64,000 nt of DNA from Apostichopus japonicus (taxonomy: Eukaryota > Echinodermata > Holothuroidea > Aspidochirotida > Stichopodidae): the NCBI RefSeq assembly GCF_037975245.1, contig NC_092582.1, positions 3,566,501-3,630,500 of the forward strand. The letters are read 5' to 3'. Numbering within the stretch: position 1 is the stretch's first letter; each line of letters starts with the position of its first letter. Below are positions 58,701 to 64,000 of this stretch, in pieces. Both the position numbers and the translations under genes were made by a program. A model generated the notes under the pieces. The model saw nothing but the letters and a program-made list of their open reading frames with translations, ran no database searches and had not been told where the DNA came from.

Positions 58701-61301
58701 GAGCCATTCAACTTCTACCATTCTAAAAGAAAAAATTAAAAAAAATAACAATTAGAATTTGAAACTCCATGCCTCCACCCACTTCATAGTGAGGTGTGTA
58801 TCTTTGATTAATCAAGCTTACTGCAGTATTGGATTTCACCGCAAGACCAAAAAGCCATGGAGCCAAAATTTTTGAAGCATGAACAACCCATGATTGATGA
58901 TGAGTCTGGTGCTATGAGGAAGCAAAGACAACAAAAAATGATATTTGCCTTCTCAGAAAGTGGCAACATGGTTCCTGGAACTTTATCACCTAATTAATAC
59001 TATGCAATTTTGCAAATAAACATTCTTGATACATTACAAGGTTAGTGATCTTCAACTGGTAATGTCTCCTCTCGCAAACTCATATCATGATATCCTACAA
59101 GTTGCGACAACTCACCCCCCCCCTCCCCCTCCCATCCACTGATCCCCTCTATACTACTCTATAATTTTGGCCAGTATTTTTTGCCTATATACAGTACAGA
59201 TAAAGCCAAAACAGTTCTGTTCACCACATGACTAAAACTGAGGTAGTATTGACACAACCACGAGACCTCTTTGGTTACAAAGTGTTCCAGACAGCCAATG
59301 AACTCGGGCAGCTTTTCTGTATAAGTCTGTGATGGAATTCCATTGATCAGTCAGAAGGGGCAATGCATCTACTGTGGCACAATTTGTATTGGGATCAGTA
59401 CTAAAACAATTTACCATCTATATAAACAATAGAACAAAAGTGTGATAGTTGTATGTAGACAGGTGCGTCACATAAGGAATAAGTTCTCTACGGTTCTCCC
59501 TCCCTCCCCCCCCCCCCCGCTTCATAAAGTAGAATCTTGTCATTTAATACTACTTTTAAAGACCATATTACTTCTTAACACATATTTCAGTGCTTCCTGA
59601 TGTGTGGCTCAAAGTTAATATTTGTGCACAGACAGTCGACACAATGACCAATTCTGTTCATTCTATACTTACAATACACGGTTTCTAAGGATGTGGTTAA
59701 TTTGCGGCGATCAGGGTAAATTAGAATGCTTGTCAGAACAAATAGCGCAGCATTCTTATAATGAAGACTTAGTCTTTTAAACTGGATAAACAAGTAAGCA
59801 AGTAATTCTTCTGAAGTTACTTCAAGAGACAGTAACAGTCAAGTACGACGAGGAAGAACAAGGCTGATATTTGAAAACCGCGGAAAATCAAGGTGTGCAC
59901 TAAAAATTGAGCACTATCAATGTACGCTACCTGAAGCGACTACTGGCCTTCGATGCCTCTGTGCAAAACTGTGTAAAACGAATACACCGACTGGTATACG
60001 ACAGTAGATTAAAACAGTACACAACGTACATTGAATAGTATCCAGCATCGATCACAAGTTATTGATCAAAAGGGTAAAAATGCATCAAAATCCTGTAATT
60101 AGCTTAGCAGATGTCACACACATGGGTGATATTATACATGGTTTATAAAACAGGAGAATATATAACCAAAATTTGCTCATGCAAAAGAATTTTTACTTTC
60201 TCATTTGGGAAAGAAGGGAGAAGACACGATGACTAGACAATTAATGGCTTTTCCATCCTCAGCCATGGAGTCTACAACTATTAAATAATCCTCTGTTTTT
60301 GTTATACTTTGGTTTAGCCCACACTAGGGCAGACTAATAAAGGCTGTTGGATTCAGTTCCTTAAGCTTATAACTGTCCTTGCTTAAAATGGTTCTGGTAC
60401 AGTCTGTTTTTGACCCTTGTATGCAAGTTTGCTTCCAACTTTTGAGCAGAAAAAAGGTTAGAAAATTCACCAACAAGAGAGTACTGTAGGCCTGAGCCTT
60501 CATGTGCCCAGGAATGGACAGAGTGGTCGATATAGGACTCCACAAGAGAGATCAACCTCCCAGCAGCTAGGGGTAAGAAGGGACTCAGGAGAGGATCAAA
60601 AGAGGGGTCAAAAGAGGATCAGAGGAGTACTCAAGACCTCACAAGTAAGATCCACTGCTGAGTGGGAATGGAAAGGAAAATCCAGATATAATTCCAAAAG
60701 GGTAATCAGCCGCCACAGGGAGAAAAGAATGGTACTCAGGATTAGCAAAGAGCCCAAACAAGAGATGAAGCTCCCAGGGGACACAGAGGGGTACTCAGGA
60801 TAATAGCCCACAAGAGAGGTGGACCTCTGACAGGAGAAAAGAGGGGGGTGTTCAGGAATCAGATATGACCCCACAAGAGAGATCAACTGAGACCGGTCAA
60901 TGACTACATCACATTTCATGATTTGTCTAGCGGTCAGAACCACTACGGTTCTTCCCAGCATCCCTGTGACAAGTTGCCTGGGACAACCAATCTAGCTCAC
61001 TCACGGAAGAATCTTATCAATCTCGTAGGCTGACTAACCAACTTTGTTGTTCAGGTGAGACCAAGACTATTTAAAGAACATTACTACAAGTATAAAGAAT
61101 TTGTCAGAAGGACAATTGGCACATCTTTCTTCTATGAAAACTAATGTGCAATTTGACCTTGTTCAAACTGCAATGACTACATTTGCATCAAATTATGTTA
61201 ATGAATGATTTATAAGGAAGAAGCCGAAATGACCATACAGATTACTTACCAACTACCGAATATTTTTTCTTGCCCATTCTGAACAAATCGCTGATTTGCA
61301 T
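16594..61301 (-). CDS. RAPGEF1: Rap guanine nucleotide exchange factor 1 (C3G), 22 coding exons
   Basis: Joined on the minus strand: 61301-61250, 53000-52786, 50842-50782, 43686-43575, 42912-42643, 39266-39060, 35580-34901, 31687-31386, 30086-29971, 29674-29560, 28999-28927, 24188-24107, 23613-23521, 23319-23281, 22775-22593, 22169-22085, 19805-19711, 19284-19206, 18662-18561, 17995-17898, 17169-17035, 16735-16594. The total of 3,336 nt keeps one frame and gives 1,111 residues. The order is a basic tail (about 18-89), the conserved N-terminal region (90-236), a Ser/Pro linker with PPPLPxK Crk-SH3 ligands (306-640), REM (about 711-850) and CDC25 GEF (about 867-1095). C3G is recruited by Crk/CrkL and loads Rap1 with GTP in adhesion signalling. 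Landmarks such as AEQMTLMDSELF, NNFNSYLAVLSALDSAPVRR and FFNDFND match the family closely. The least certain part is the first exon. Confidence 0.93.
17035..17169 (-). CDS. RAPGEF1: RAPGEF1 coding exon 21 (CDC25)
   Basis: Acceptor TTTTTGTCAG, donor CAAAC|GTAAGA. It codes for GLILQDMTFVHIGNPDKLPD, then NFIKCWQFFNIMDSMRRF. It matches the LxDLTFxHxGNP and NFxKxxQ blocks. Confidence 0.95.
17898..17995 (-). CDS. RAPGEF1: RAPGEF1 coding exon 20 (CDC25)
   Basis: Acceptor TTATTAG, donor ACCT|GTGAGA. It codes for GLKEYSALIDSSSSFKAYRD and ALAAAEPPCIPY, matching LIDSSSSFRAYR and PPCIPYLG. Confidence 0.95.
18281..18493 (-). repeat. Perfect 20-bp tandem repeat, ten copies
   Basis: Ten identical copies of ACAAACAAGGTACGGCGCAT from 18281 to 18480, then a partial copy with one change. 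It lies 67 bp inside the RAPGEF1 intron after exon 19. As 20 is not a multiple of three, long spurious ORFs appear on both strands. Confidence 0.97.
18561..18662 (-). CDS. RAPGEF1: RAPGEF1 coding exon 19 (CDC25)
   Basis: A poly-C tract forms the acceptor (CCCCCACCAG); donor GTCGAG|GTAAGT. It codes for HLKKMNNFNSYLAVLSALDS and APVRRLDWQKQTVE, the most conserved RasGEF motif, which contacts the GTPase switch region. Confidence 0.97.
19206..19284 (-). CDS. RAPGEF1: RAPGEF1 coding exon 18 (CDC25)
   Basis: Acceptor CATCTTTTTAG, donor ATGAAG|GTAAGA. It codes for VRSLILQETKAQDREKLLIK and FIKIMK, matching the VRSIIMLQEKAQDRERLLLKF block. Confidence 0.95.
19711..19805 (-). CDS. RAPGEF1: RAPGEF1 coding exon 17 (CDC25)
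   Basis: Acceptor TTTTGATAG, donor TTCTG|GTAAGA. It codes for VPEVLLWAREQSETLSPNLT and IFTEHFNKMSF, matching the PNLTxFTEHFNxMSYW block. Confidence 0.95.
20670..22060. repeat. 1.4-kb minisatellite with two alternating monomers
   Basis: About 35 degenerate copies of two related monomers: GAGGAACCAAACCTCACACA followed by TATATGTAAT, and GAGGTACCAAACATGACACA followed by CAAGAGGTATGTATATG. It fills much of the RAPGEF1 intron between exons 16 and 17 and ends 25 bp from the donor of exon 16. Confidence 0.93.
22085..22169 (-). CDS. RAPGEF1: RAPGEF1 coding exon 16 (start of CDC25 domain)
   Basis: Acceptor TGTCTTTCCAG, donor ATAGAG|GTGAGT. It codes for LLDFRSHELAEQMTLMDSEL, the canonical first structural block of RasGEF catalytic domains. 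Confidence 0.95.
22593..22775 (-). CDS. RAPGEF1: RAPGEF1 coding exon 15 (end of REM)
   Basis: Acceptor CCTTTTTTGCAG, donor GTCTC|GTAAGT. It codes for ILEMLMKLVFQLLCDGELML and AKILRDRVLSKIENN, closely matching the LLMELVFRLVCNGELSLARVL helix of C3G. Confidence 0.93.
23281..23319 (-). CDS. RAPGEF1: RAPGEF1 coding exon 14 (39-nt small exon)
   Basis: Acceptor TATGTTATGAG, donor ATCAG|GTAAGA. It codes for KLPSIDFTRSNI, in frame with exons 13 and 15. It is a short loop before the helix LEMLMKLVF. Confidence 0.8.
23521..23613 (-). CDS. RAPGEF1: RAPGEF1 coding exon 13 (REM)
   Basis: It follows the AT-AC intron and ends CTTAT|GTAAGT. It codes for YKKFRNKSDIKCKQANRNAF and FLLLRIAGEL, aligned with the FADTFKKRVSKNTFFVLVRVV segment of C3G. 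Confidence 0.9.
23614..24106 (-). other. RAPGEF1: U12-type AT-AC intron in RAPGEF1
   Basis: The intron begins ATATCCTTTT (minus strand, from 24106) and ends TTTCAC (23614). The exact minor-spliceosome branch element TTCCTTGAC lies at 23633-23625, about 11 bases from the AC. Splicing here joins AG to G and gives LLDKLLHRYKKFRNK, as in the family's LQYRYEKF. Reading on instead of splicing meets a stop within eight codons. Confidence 0.93.
24107..24188 (-). CDS. RAPGEF1: RAPGEF1 coding exon 12 (REM)
   Basis: Acceptor CTATTTTGCAG. It codes for ELVLSEVFLSTYRIVIPARE and LLDKLLH, matching the EAFLTTYRTF segment of REM. There is no GT donor; the exon ends at AG|ATATCCTTTT, a U12-type AT-AC donor. 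Confidence 0.92.
24189..28926 (-). other. RAPGEF1 intron, 4.7 kb
   Basis: AT-rich. It holds a 26-bp tandem duplication (about 25922-25973, TGTTCTTTTGTCGACACAAA core), a (GTGG)n run at 27660-27688 and homopolymer tracts. I see no conserved coding. Confidence 0.6.
27656..27690 (+). repeat. (GGGT)n microsatellite
   Basis: About eight copies of GGGT in a GGGTGGGTGGGTGGGT tract, a sequence able to form a G-quadruplex. Confidence 0.9.
28927..28999 (-). CDS. RAPGEF1: RAPGEF1 coding exon 11 (start of REM domain)
   Basis: Acceptor GTCGATAAAG, donor AAAAG|GTATGG. It codes for VGEPPIKGGPIDALIVFAAD followed by IDRK, matching the GGxxDxLxVHATExDRK start of the REM domain. Confidence 0.92.
29560..29674 (-). 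CDS. RAPGEF1: RAPGEF1 coding exon 10
   Basis: Acceptor TTTTTTTCAG, donor CAGAG|GTGAAT. It codes for PKTSPDETLLPSPDVPETGE and LLYSLNISEHLIKNTE, the latter corresponding to the segment just before REM in C3G. Confidence 0.87.
29971..30086 (-). CDS. RAPGEF1: RAPGEF1 coding exon 9
   Basis: Acceptor TGTTTGCAG, donor CACAG|GTAAAG. It codes for EHSLRGRLNTNPEMPTKTR and IEHKKKSESVIENGKQCNH. This is a basic linker, in phase with both neighbours. Confidence 0.85.
31386..31687 (-). CDS. RAPGEF1: RAPGEF1 coding exon 8 (linker)
   Basis: Acceptor CTGTTCACAG, donor CCCG|GTAAGT. It codes for DTYLDVLGEYNKQQFDMEFY, Tyr- and Ser-rich sequence, a weaker proline motif EGPPLPLK, and a Gln/His run. It ends in phase 0. 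Confidence 0.88.
31688..34900 (-). other. RAPGEF1 intron, 3.2 kb
   Basis: It holds an (AT)n tract near 32868-32896, a (CTC)n-rich patch at 34060-34140 and the repeat fragment at 34545-34700. No further exon is needed: phases of exons 7 and 8 match directly. Confidence 0.6.
34545..34700 (+). repeat. Diverged copy of the right part of the 13-15 kb element
   Basis: ACAAACAATAGGGCACATCT, then GCATCTACCTACCAAGCATG, ATATCGTGTTTACAAGC and CGTCACATCC follow the same order as 15398-15510 (AACAATAGG, GGGCTATCCACCCAACAAG, ATATCGTGTACACAAGC, CGTCACATAC). A short CA-rich tail follows in both. Confidence 0.6.
34901..35580 (-). CDS. RAPGEF1: RAPGEF1 coding exon 7 (main Crk-binding linker)
   Basis: A 680-nt exon between CTCTACTGCAG and CACA|GTAAGT. 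It holds three Crk-SH3 ligand motifs: GPPPLPPKQGR at its start, DPPPLPRKERQ near 35120-35150, and EPPPLPPKIKH at its end. Between them is a long Ser-rich stretch. YDNLDP follows the second motif. Confidence 0.92.
35581..39059 (-). other. RAPGEF1 intron, 3.5 kb
   Basis: It holds the 43-bp repeat at 37430-37570 and poly-G at 38827-38841. Several 60-75 residue ORFs at 36510-37161 (+) have no recognisable features. Confidence 0.6.
37430..37570 (+). repeat. ~43-bp tandem repeat, about three copies
   Basis: Units contain TATTATCAGTCAGTA, then ATATATTA and CACTGGGTGTATA, with point differences. Confidence 0.88.
39060..39266 (-). CDS. RAPGEF1: RAPGEF1 coding exon 6 (linker)
   Basis: Acceptor AAACGCTAG, donor GATGA|GTATGT. 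It codes for a Ser/Pro/Asp-rich linker (VEPLPSADPETVHGSSET and SSSPPDIDDDVD). Phase 2 on both sides fits the neighbours, and the join creates VDDTQGPPPLPPK with the next exon. Sequence is poorly conserved here, so support comes from frame and splice sites. Confidence 0.75.
39267..42642 (-). other. RAPGEF1 intron, 3.4 kb
   Basis: It holds poly-G at 41816-41832, C-runs near 40660, 41030 and 41075, and (TTA)n at 42595-42611. An 85-residue ORF at 40335-40592 (+) has one hydrophobic segment but no homology I can name. Confidence 0.5.
42643..42912 (-). CDS. RAPGEF1: RAPGEF1 coding exon 5
   Basis: Acceptor AAATTACAG, donor CAGAG|GTAAGA. It codes for SAVYKNLAKLILWADKVVLH, aligned with VYQSLANLIRWSDQVML of C3G, and then a charged helix. 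It closes the N-terminal conserved region. Confidence 0.9.
43360..43388 (+). repeat. (GGGGGT)n microsatellite
   Basis: G-rich tract with repeated GGGGGTG, in the RAPGEF1 intron between exons 4 and 5. Confidence 0.88.
43575..43686 (-). CDS. RAPGEF1: RAPGEF1 coding exon 4
   Basis: Acceptor CCCCATTCTAG, donor AAAG|GTAACT. It codes for KKDIMSMLPGSTTKVLQEVM, which matches the MLPGSxxKVL signature of the C3G N-terminal region. Confidence 0.9.
45129..45390 (-). pseudogene. Orphan ORF of coding-like composition, unknown
   Basis: From a possible acceptor TTTGTATTAG, the minus strand reads DLWERTQMLCICCDRDVPDS, then CCDVDEPHPKILPLSVTGLP and a Lys/Glu-rich end, to a stop. Composition is protein-like, but it cannot be a RAPGEF1 cassette: entering in the needed phase meets a stop. 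I do not recognise it; a fragment of a pseudogene or element is possible. Confidence 0.2.
50215..50450 (+). repeat. Degenerate GAAGACATGTGAACACA repeat
   Basis: Many imperfect copies of GTGAAGACA, ATGTGAACACA and ACACTGAAGA in a purine-rich array within the RAPGEF1 intron. Confidence 0.75.
50782..50842 (-). CDS. RAPGEF1: RAPGEF1 coding exon 3
   Basis: Acceptor TTTCATACCAG, donor GTCG|GTAAGT. It codes for DVEKLQSCEKSVMAALRWFV, which aligns with the conserved EKEVVSALRYF segment of C3G. Confidence 0.88.
50843..52785 (-). other. RAPGEF1 intron, 1.9 kb
   Basis: AT-rich unique sequence with no conserved ORF. A diverged duplication is visible near 51010-51070 and 51140-51200 (TACCAGGTCT, TGAATAxTCAGTGCTA). 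Confidence 0.5.
52786..53000 (-). CDS. RAPGEF1: RAPGEF1 coding exon 2 (basic N-terminal tail)
   Basis: Acceptor TTTTACACAG, donor AAG|GTATGA. It codes for a Lys/Arg/Ser-rich stretch (LPLRRKKKKSQQ, then SGKKKTSLANKARKKMS) similar in character to the basic tail of vertebrate C3G. It ends in phase 0 at GLTK. Confidence 0.8.
55650..55925 (+). repeat. Purine-rich ~100-bp tandem repeat
   Basis: About two and a half copies sharing GAAGTTGGGAGGGCAGCATG (about 55746 and 55842), GGTGGGAGG and GGAGGAAGT. The complementary strand gives a spurious Pro/Ser/Leu ORF. Confidence 0.88.
58263..58556 (+). CDS. Orphan ORF, 97 residues, possible first exon
   Basis: ATG at 58263 (MFSAQCGRLGAKYLTMDDRN) opens a frame of balanced composition through RVSRSPSDVYRNLDGECTIL to a good donor CTCAG|GTAATA at 58472, or to a stop at 58556. 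It lies inside RAPGEF1 intron 1 on the opposite strand. No domain is recognised and no downstream exon was found, so it may be chance. Confidence 0.2.
   Translation: MFSAQCGRLGAKYLTMDDRNSFTTFKITDGQLQQPFTERVSRSPSDVYRNLDGECTILLKKYPDTNKSAQVILQAILYLDEGSYQRESTNCLVWKDV
60530..60890 (+). repeat. Degenerate ~70-bp tandem repeat
   Basis: Copies share CCACAAGAGAGATCAAC or CCCACAAGAGAGGTGGAC, AGGAGAAAAGAGGGG and GGTACTCAGGATAATAG. Old and diverged in the middle. Confidence 0.75.
61250..61301 (-). CDS. RAPGEF1: RAPGEF1 first coding exon (proposed)
   Basis: A strong donor GTAAGTAAT follows 61250. In frame upstream are ATG at 61301 (MQISDLFR) and ATG at 61277 (MGKKKYSVV). The exon ends in phase 1, and G plus AT from the next exon gives Asp, so the protein reads MGKKKYSVVDNLKYSTLPLR. 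The length and start choice rest on phase and donor only; the family is variable here. Confidence 0.55.
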
Positions 61302-64000
61302 ACAAGTCTCAACGAGATAATCCAATATAAAAAATTATCACATTACATAGGACATCAAGGCCACAAATGTTAACACACTCTCCTATTTACAATAGGAATG
61401 AGATGATGCATATACATATCCAACATTGTCATACAATGAAATAAAGTTCCATAAAGTTCCTTCTTATTATTATGACGGAAACAAAGCAACACCAAAAACA
61501 AACGAACAGCAAAAATAATAACTTTGTATCTAGAATTCCGCTTACAGTCTTGGGTTGGCTGAATATCTTCACCACAAGAACTCTTAACGAAACTAATTCC
61601 CTTTGTTCAGAAATGAAACTGGACTGAATGGTAAATCCTCACATACAAATCATGTAGCAATGTCTGCAAATTTCACAAAAGTGCTCCTTCAACAAAACGC
61701 ACCAACCTGTAGAGTATCAGAATGGGGTCCTTTTTCAAGTCTCTACTGCAACAACCACTGCTGCGTTCAGCCAACAATTTATAGAGGCTGCAGGGAGTAT
61801 TTACTGTTGAGGAAAGCCATGTTTTTCACCAGAAGTAAAACTGTTAAAATGTTTTCGAATGTTGTTGCGAATGAACAAATACATTAGGTGGCTCTTCTAC
61901 GTATATCCAACGCATCCAGCCTGGGACCTTACACACATGTAACTGCTTGTACTAGTCATGCTGACTGCACAATTAATAACCCTGTTAATAACAAACTTGT
62001 CAACAGCACTTTGCACTCAACACAGAATAATACAACTTACTGCACAAACACAAAGAAAGGTAAATAGTGGCATTTTTTTCCCTTCTCCCCTTTTTTCACA
62101 TAACTCCCACACAGTATTGGAATGGCAATTACTCACACACCCATGGTTGAGTGGAACAATCCTTGACCTCCAAACACTGTACCATTAAAACAACAATGTA
62201 GTGGAGGGATGGTAGTACTTAACTCTCATAGGATATCACAAGCCTATCCCTCGGTAAGCCACACAATCAAATTGAACAAAAGCAAATATGTTGGTGTAAA
62301 ACCACATCAATGTACACCCTTTCCTAAAGAACAAAGGGATGTAATCAAACCTATTGTCTTCATTGGATTGCTAATCAACGTCTAGCATTTATTAGTGAGA
62401 ATTTCAATCATGCAGGAGGATTTAATTGTGATTTTTTTTTCTGTTTTTTTTTTTACTTTAACTGTCTCTGCAAAGCTTTTTAATCTGACAACAGTTTGAT
62501 AGAAGTTGAAACGTTAACAAAAATTGGCCAGTTAAGAAAGTTAATGAATAAATATTGAATCCGTTCATTAATTCTTCCTTTATTAGCTGATTTGATCCTT
62601 TTTATCTTTCTTTCCTTTTCCCCTAACTAATTATGATCCTTTTAATTGTCATATCTCTGGTCACGGCAAGACAAAAGTACAAACGTGTACCCTTTTTCCT
62701 TGGCATGGTCCTCTACTTATCTGGTTCCACCTTTTTCTTATATATAATTTTCTTATATACGTAATTCATTAATTTTTGGCTTCAATTTTTATATTTATCT
62801 TTTTATTATTATTATTTCTTGGGGGGCAGGGGATTGGGGGCAGTTAGCATTTTATCAAAATTTCCAATCGTTTATAGCAAAAGTTATCACTTTACTTTAG
62901 ACTGTTGGTGAAATATGTATTATGTATCTGCTGTATATTTTACAAATACCACATGAATTCAATCCCCAATTTTTGTCCACGCTAACTCCCTTTCTTCTTG
63001 TGACCCCCCCCCCCCAGCAATAACAAATATATATTGTACATCATTGTATCATGACATTACATGACACTCAAATTCCAGTTTGATGACATTTATCCTGAGA
63101 TACTCTTATTAAACTGTTTCCTCTTTAATGCCATATCTATAATGACGGTAACATTGACATATATCATTTTCACGTTCTAGGGCAGGAAATGAATCAGAAC
63201 TCGGCACCAAATTTCATAAATGATTGAAATTTAGTATGACATTTGAATTCAAGGAAATTGTTGTGTTTCATTAGTGTACATGATCAGCATAGCCTTTGAC
63301 ACACAGTAAACAGAACAATATTTGATTTATACACTAACCCAGGAATGTATGACTTCGTTCCTCTCCCTGCCCCTCCTCCCCTCCCCCCTTTCCCCTCTCC
63401 TCACTCACAGTCCTGCTCACTCATCTGCTTTACCAGTTAACAACAATTCCATCTATGACCCCAATCCTGACACCCCTAGTAGGGTTCCATGATGATATAT
63501 GTGTTAATCTAGGTTAGAGTAAGAATTTGCTGTGGTTTGTCCATTTATACAATTACTGTATGCAACAAATTTCATCCTAGGCTGACATAAATGTCCAATG
63601 AAAAGGAGAATGTTTACTTACATCAAAAACATTCTTGTCGGCACTGGCATTAAAAGCTGGAACATTTTACACACTAAATGTCAGCGAATGCCATTAAATG
63701 TAATTATAGAGATGTTATATCAAATGTATTGAAGGTCTCACTCTATATTTAAGTCATACTTTACGGAAGAGATCTCTTCAAGGAAAGCTGTATGAAGGCT
63801 GCAGATAACTTAATTTACAATAACAACAAAAACTTCAAACTTTAAACATATAATTTTGAAATAGTAAGTCAGAAGAATCACGCCTCATGATCCCCACCCA
63901 CCCTAAAAAAAAAACCTGGTTGAAAATATCTCCTGCATGCAACATTCAGGGACAAGGGTGAAATTTGATATATGGTGTTGAAATCTGTTTACAAACTATA
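61302..64000. other. Upstream of RAPGEF1, nothing recognised
   Basis: AT-rich, with poly-T, poly-C and CT-rich tracts (63005-63015, 63355-63400). The RAPGEF1 5' UTR and promoter may lie here or to the right of the window. No CpG-rich stretch or TATA box stands out, and no conserved ORF is seen. Confidence 0.4.

Larger units (their letters stand above)
53001..61249 (-). other. RAPGEF1 intron 1, 8.2 kb
   Basis: It holds a possible alternative first exon near 53209-53246, purine-rich minisatellite at 55650-55925, the orphan + strand ORF at 58263, and the 60530-60890 repeat. Confidence 0.5.

Overview
This is animal nuclear DNA: AT-rich, with split genes, GT-AG introns of 0.1 to 9 kb, abundant minisatellites and microsatellites, and fragments of DNA transposons and a LINE. 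There is no sign of bacterial, viral or organellar sequence. Protein similarity and exon layout fit an invertebrate, probably a marine deuterostome such as an echinoderm; the species cannot be fixed from the sequence alone.

Two protein-coding genes are convincing, and they converge. On the + strand, positions 103-10803 hold eight exons of a protein with sperm-tail PG-rich (STPGR/SHIPPO, ODF3-like) repeats. All splice phases agree and give a 592-residue product: an acidic N-terminal half with a possible PKA-anchoring helix, then four degenerate STPGR repeats. On the - strand, 61301 down to 16594 holds 22 exons of the RAPGEF1 (C3G) orthologue, the Crk-binding exchange factor for Rap1. All phases agree and give about 1,111 residues, against about 1,077 in human: a basic N-terminal tail, the conserved N-terminal helical region, a Ser/Pro-rich linker with PPPLPxK Crk-SH3 ligands, a REM domain and a CDC25-type catalytic domain. 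One of its introns (23614-24106) is a textbook U12-type AT-AC intron.

Region by region: 1-10.8 kb is the STPGR gene, whose introns carry a 375-bp hAT MITE with a perfect 8-bp target duplication lying on a splice donor, a LINE remnant, a 20-bp minisatellite with 160-bp higher-order structure, and a 44-bp VNTR split by a 2.9-kb hAT-like element. 10.8-16.6 kb is the gap between the converging 3' ends and holds a 2.4-kb transposon-like block of roughly 400-bp units rich in AGGTCA half-sites. 16.6-30.1 kb holds the RAPGEF1 catalytic exons, with a perfect 20-bp tandem repeat and a 1.4-kb minisatellite in the introns. 31.4-43.7 kb holds the linker and N-terminal exons. 43.7-61.3 kb is large introns and the first coding exon. 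61.3-64 kb is presumed upstream sequence with no recognised gene.

The two genes have no evident functional link: one is a predicted axonemal or microtubule protein, the other an adhesion and growth-factor signalling protein. I did not find a new multi-gene system. The points most worth a second look are the minor-class intron, the MITE on the splice donor, the possible PKA-anchoring helix, and the nuclear-receptor-like half-site clusters in the tandem repeat.
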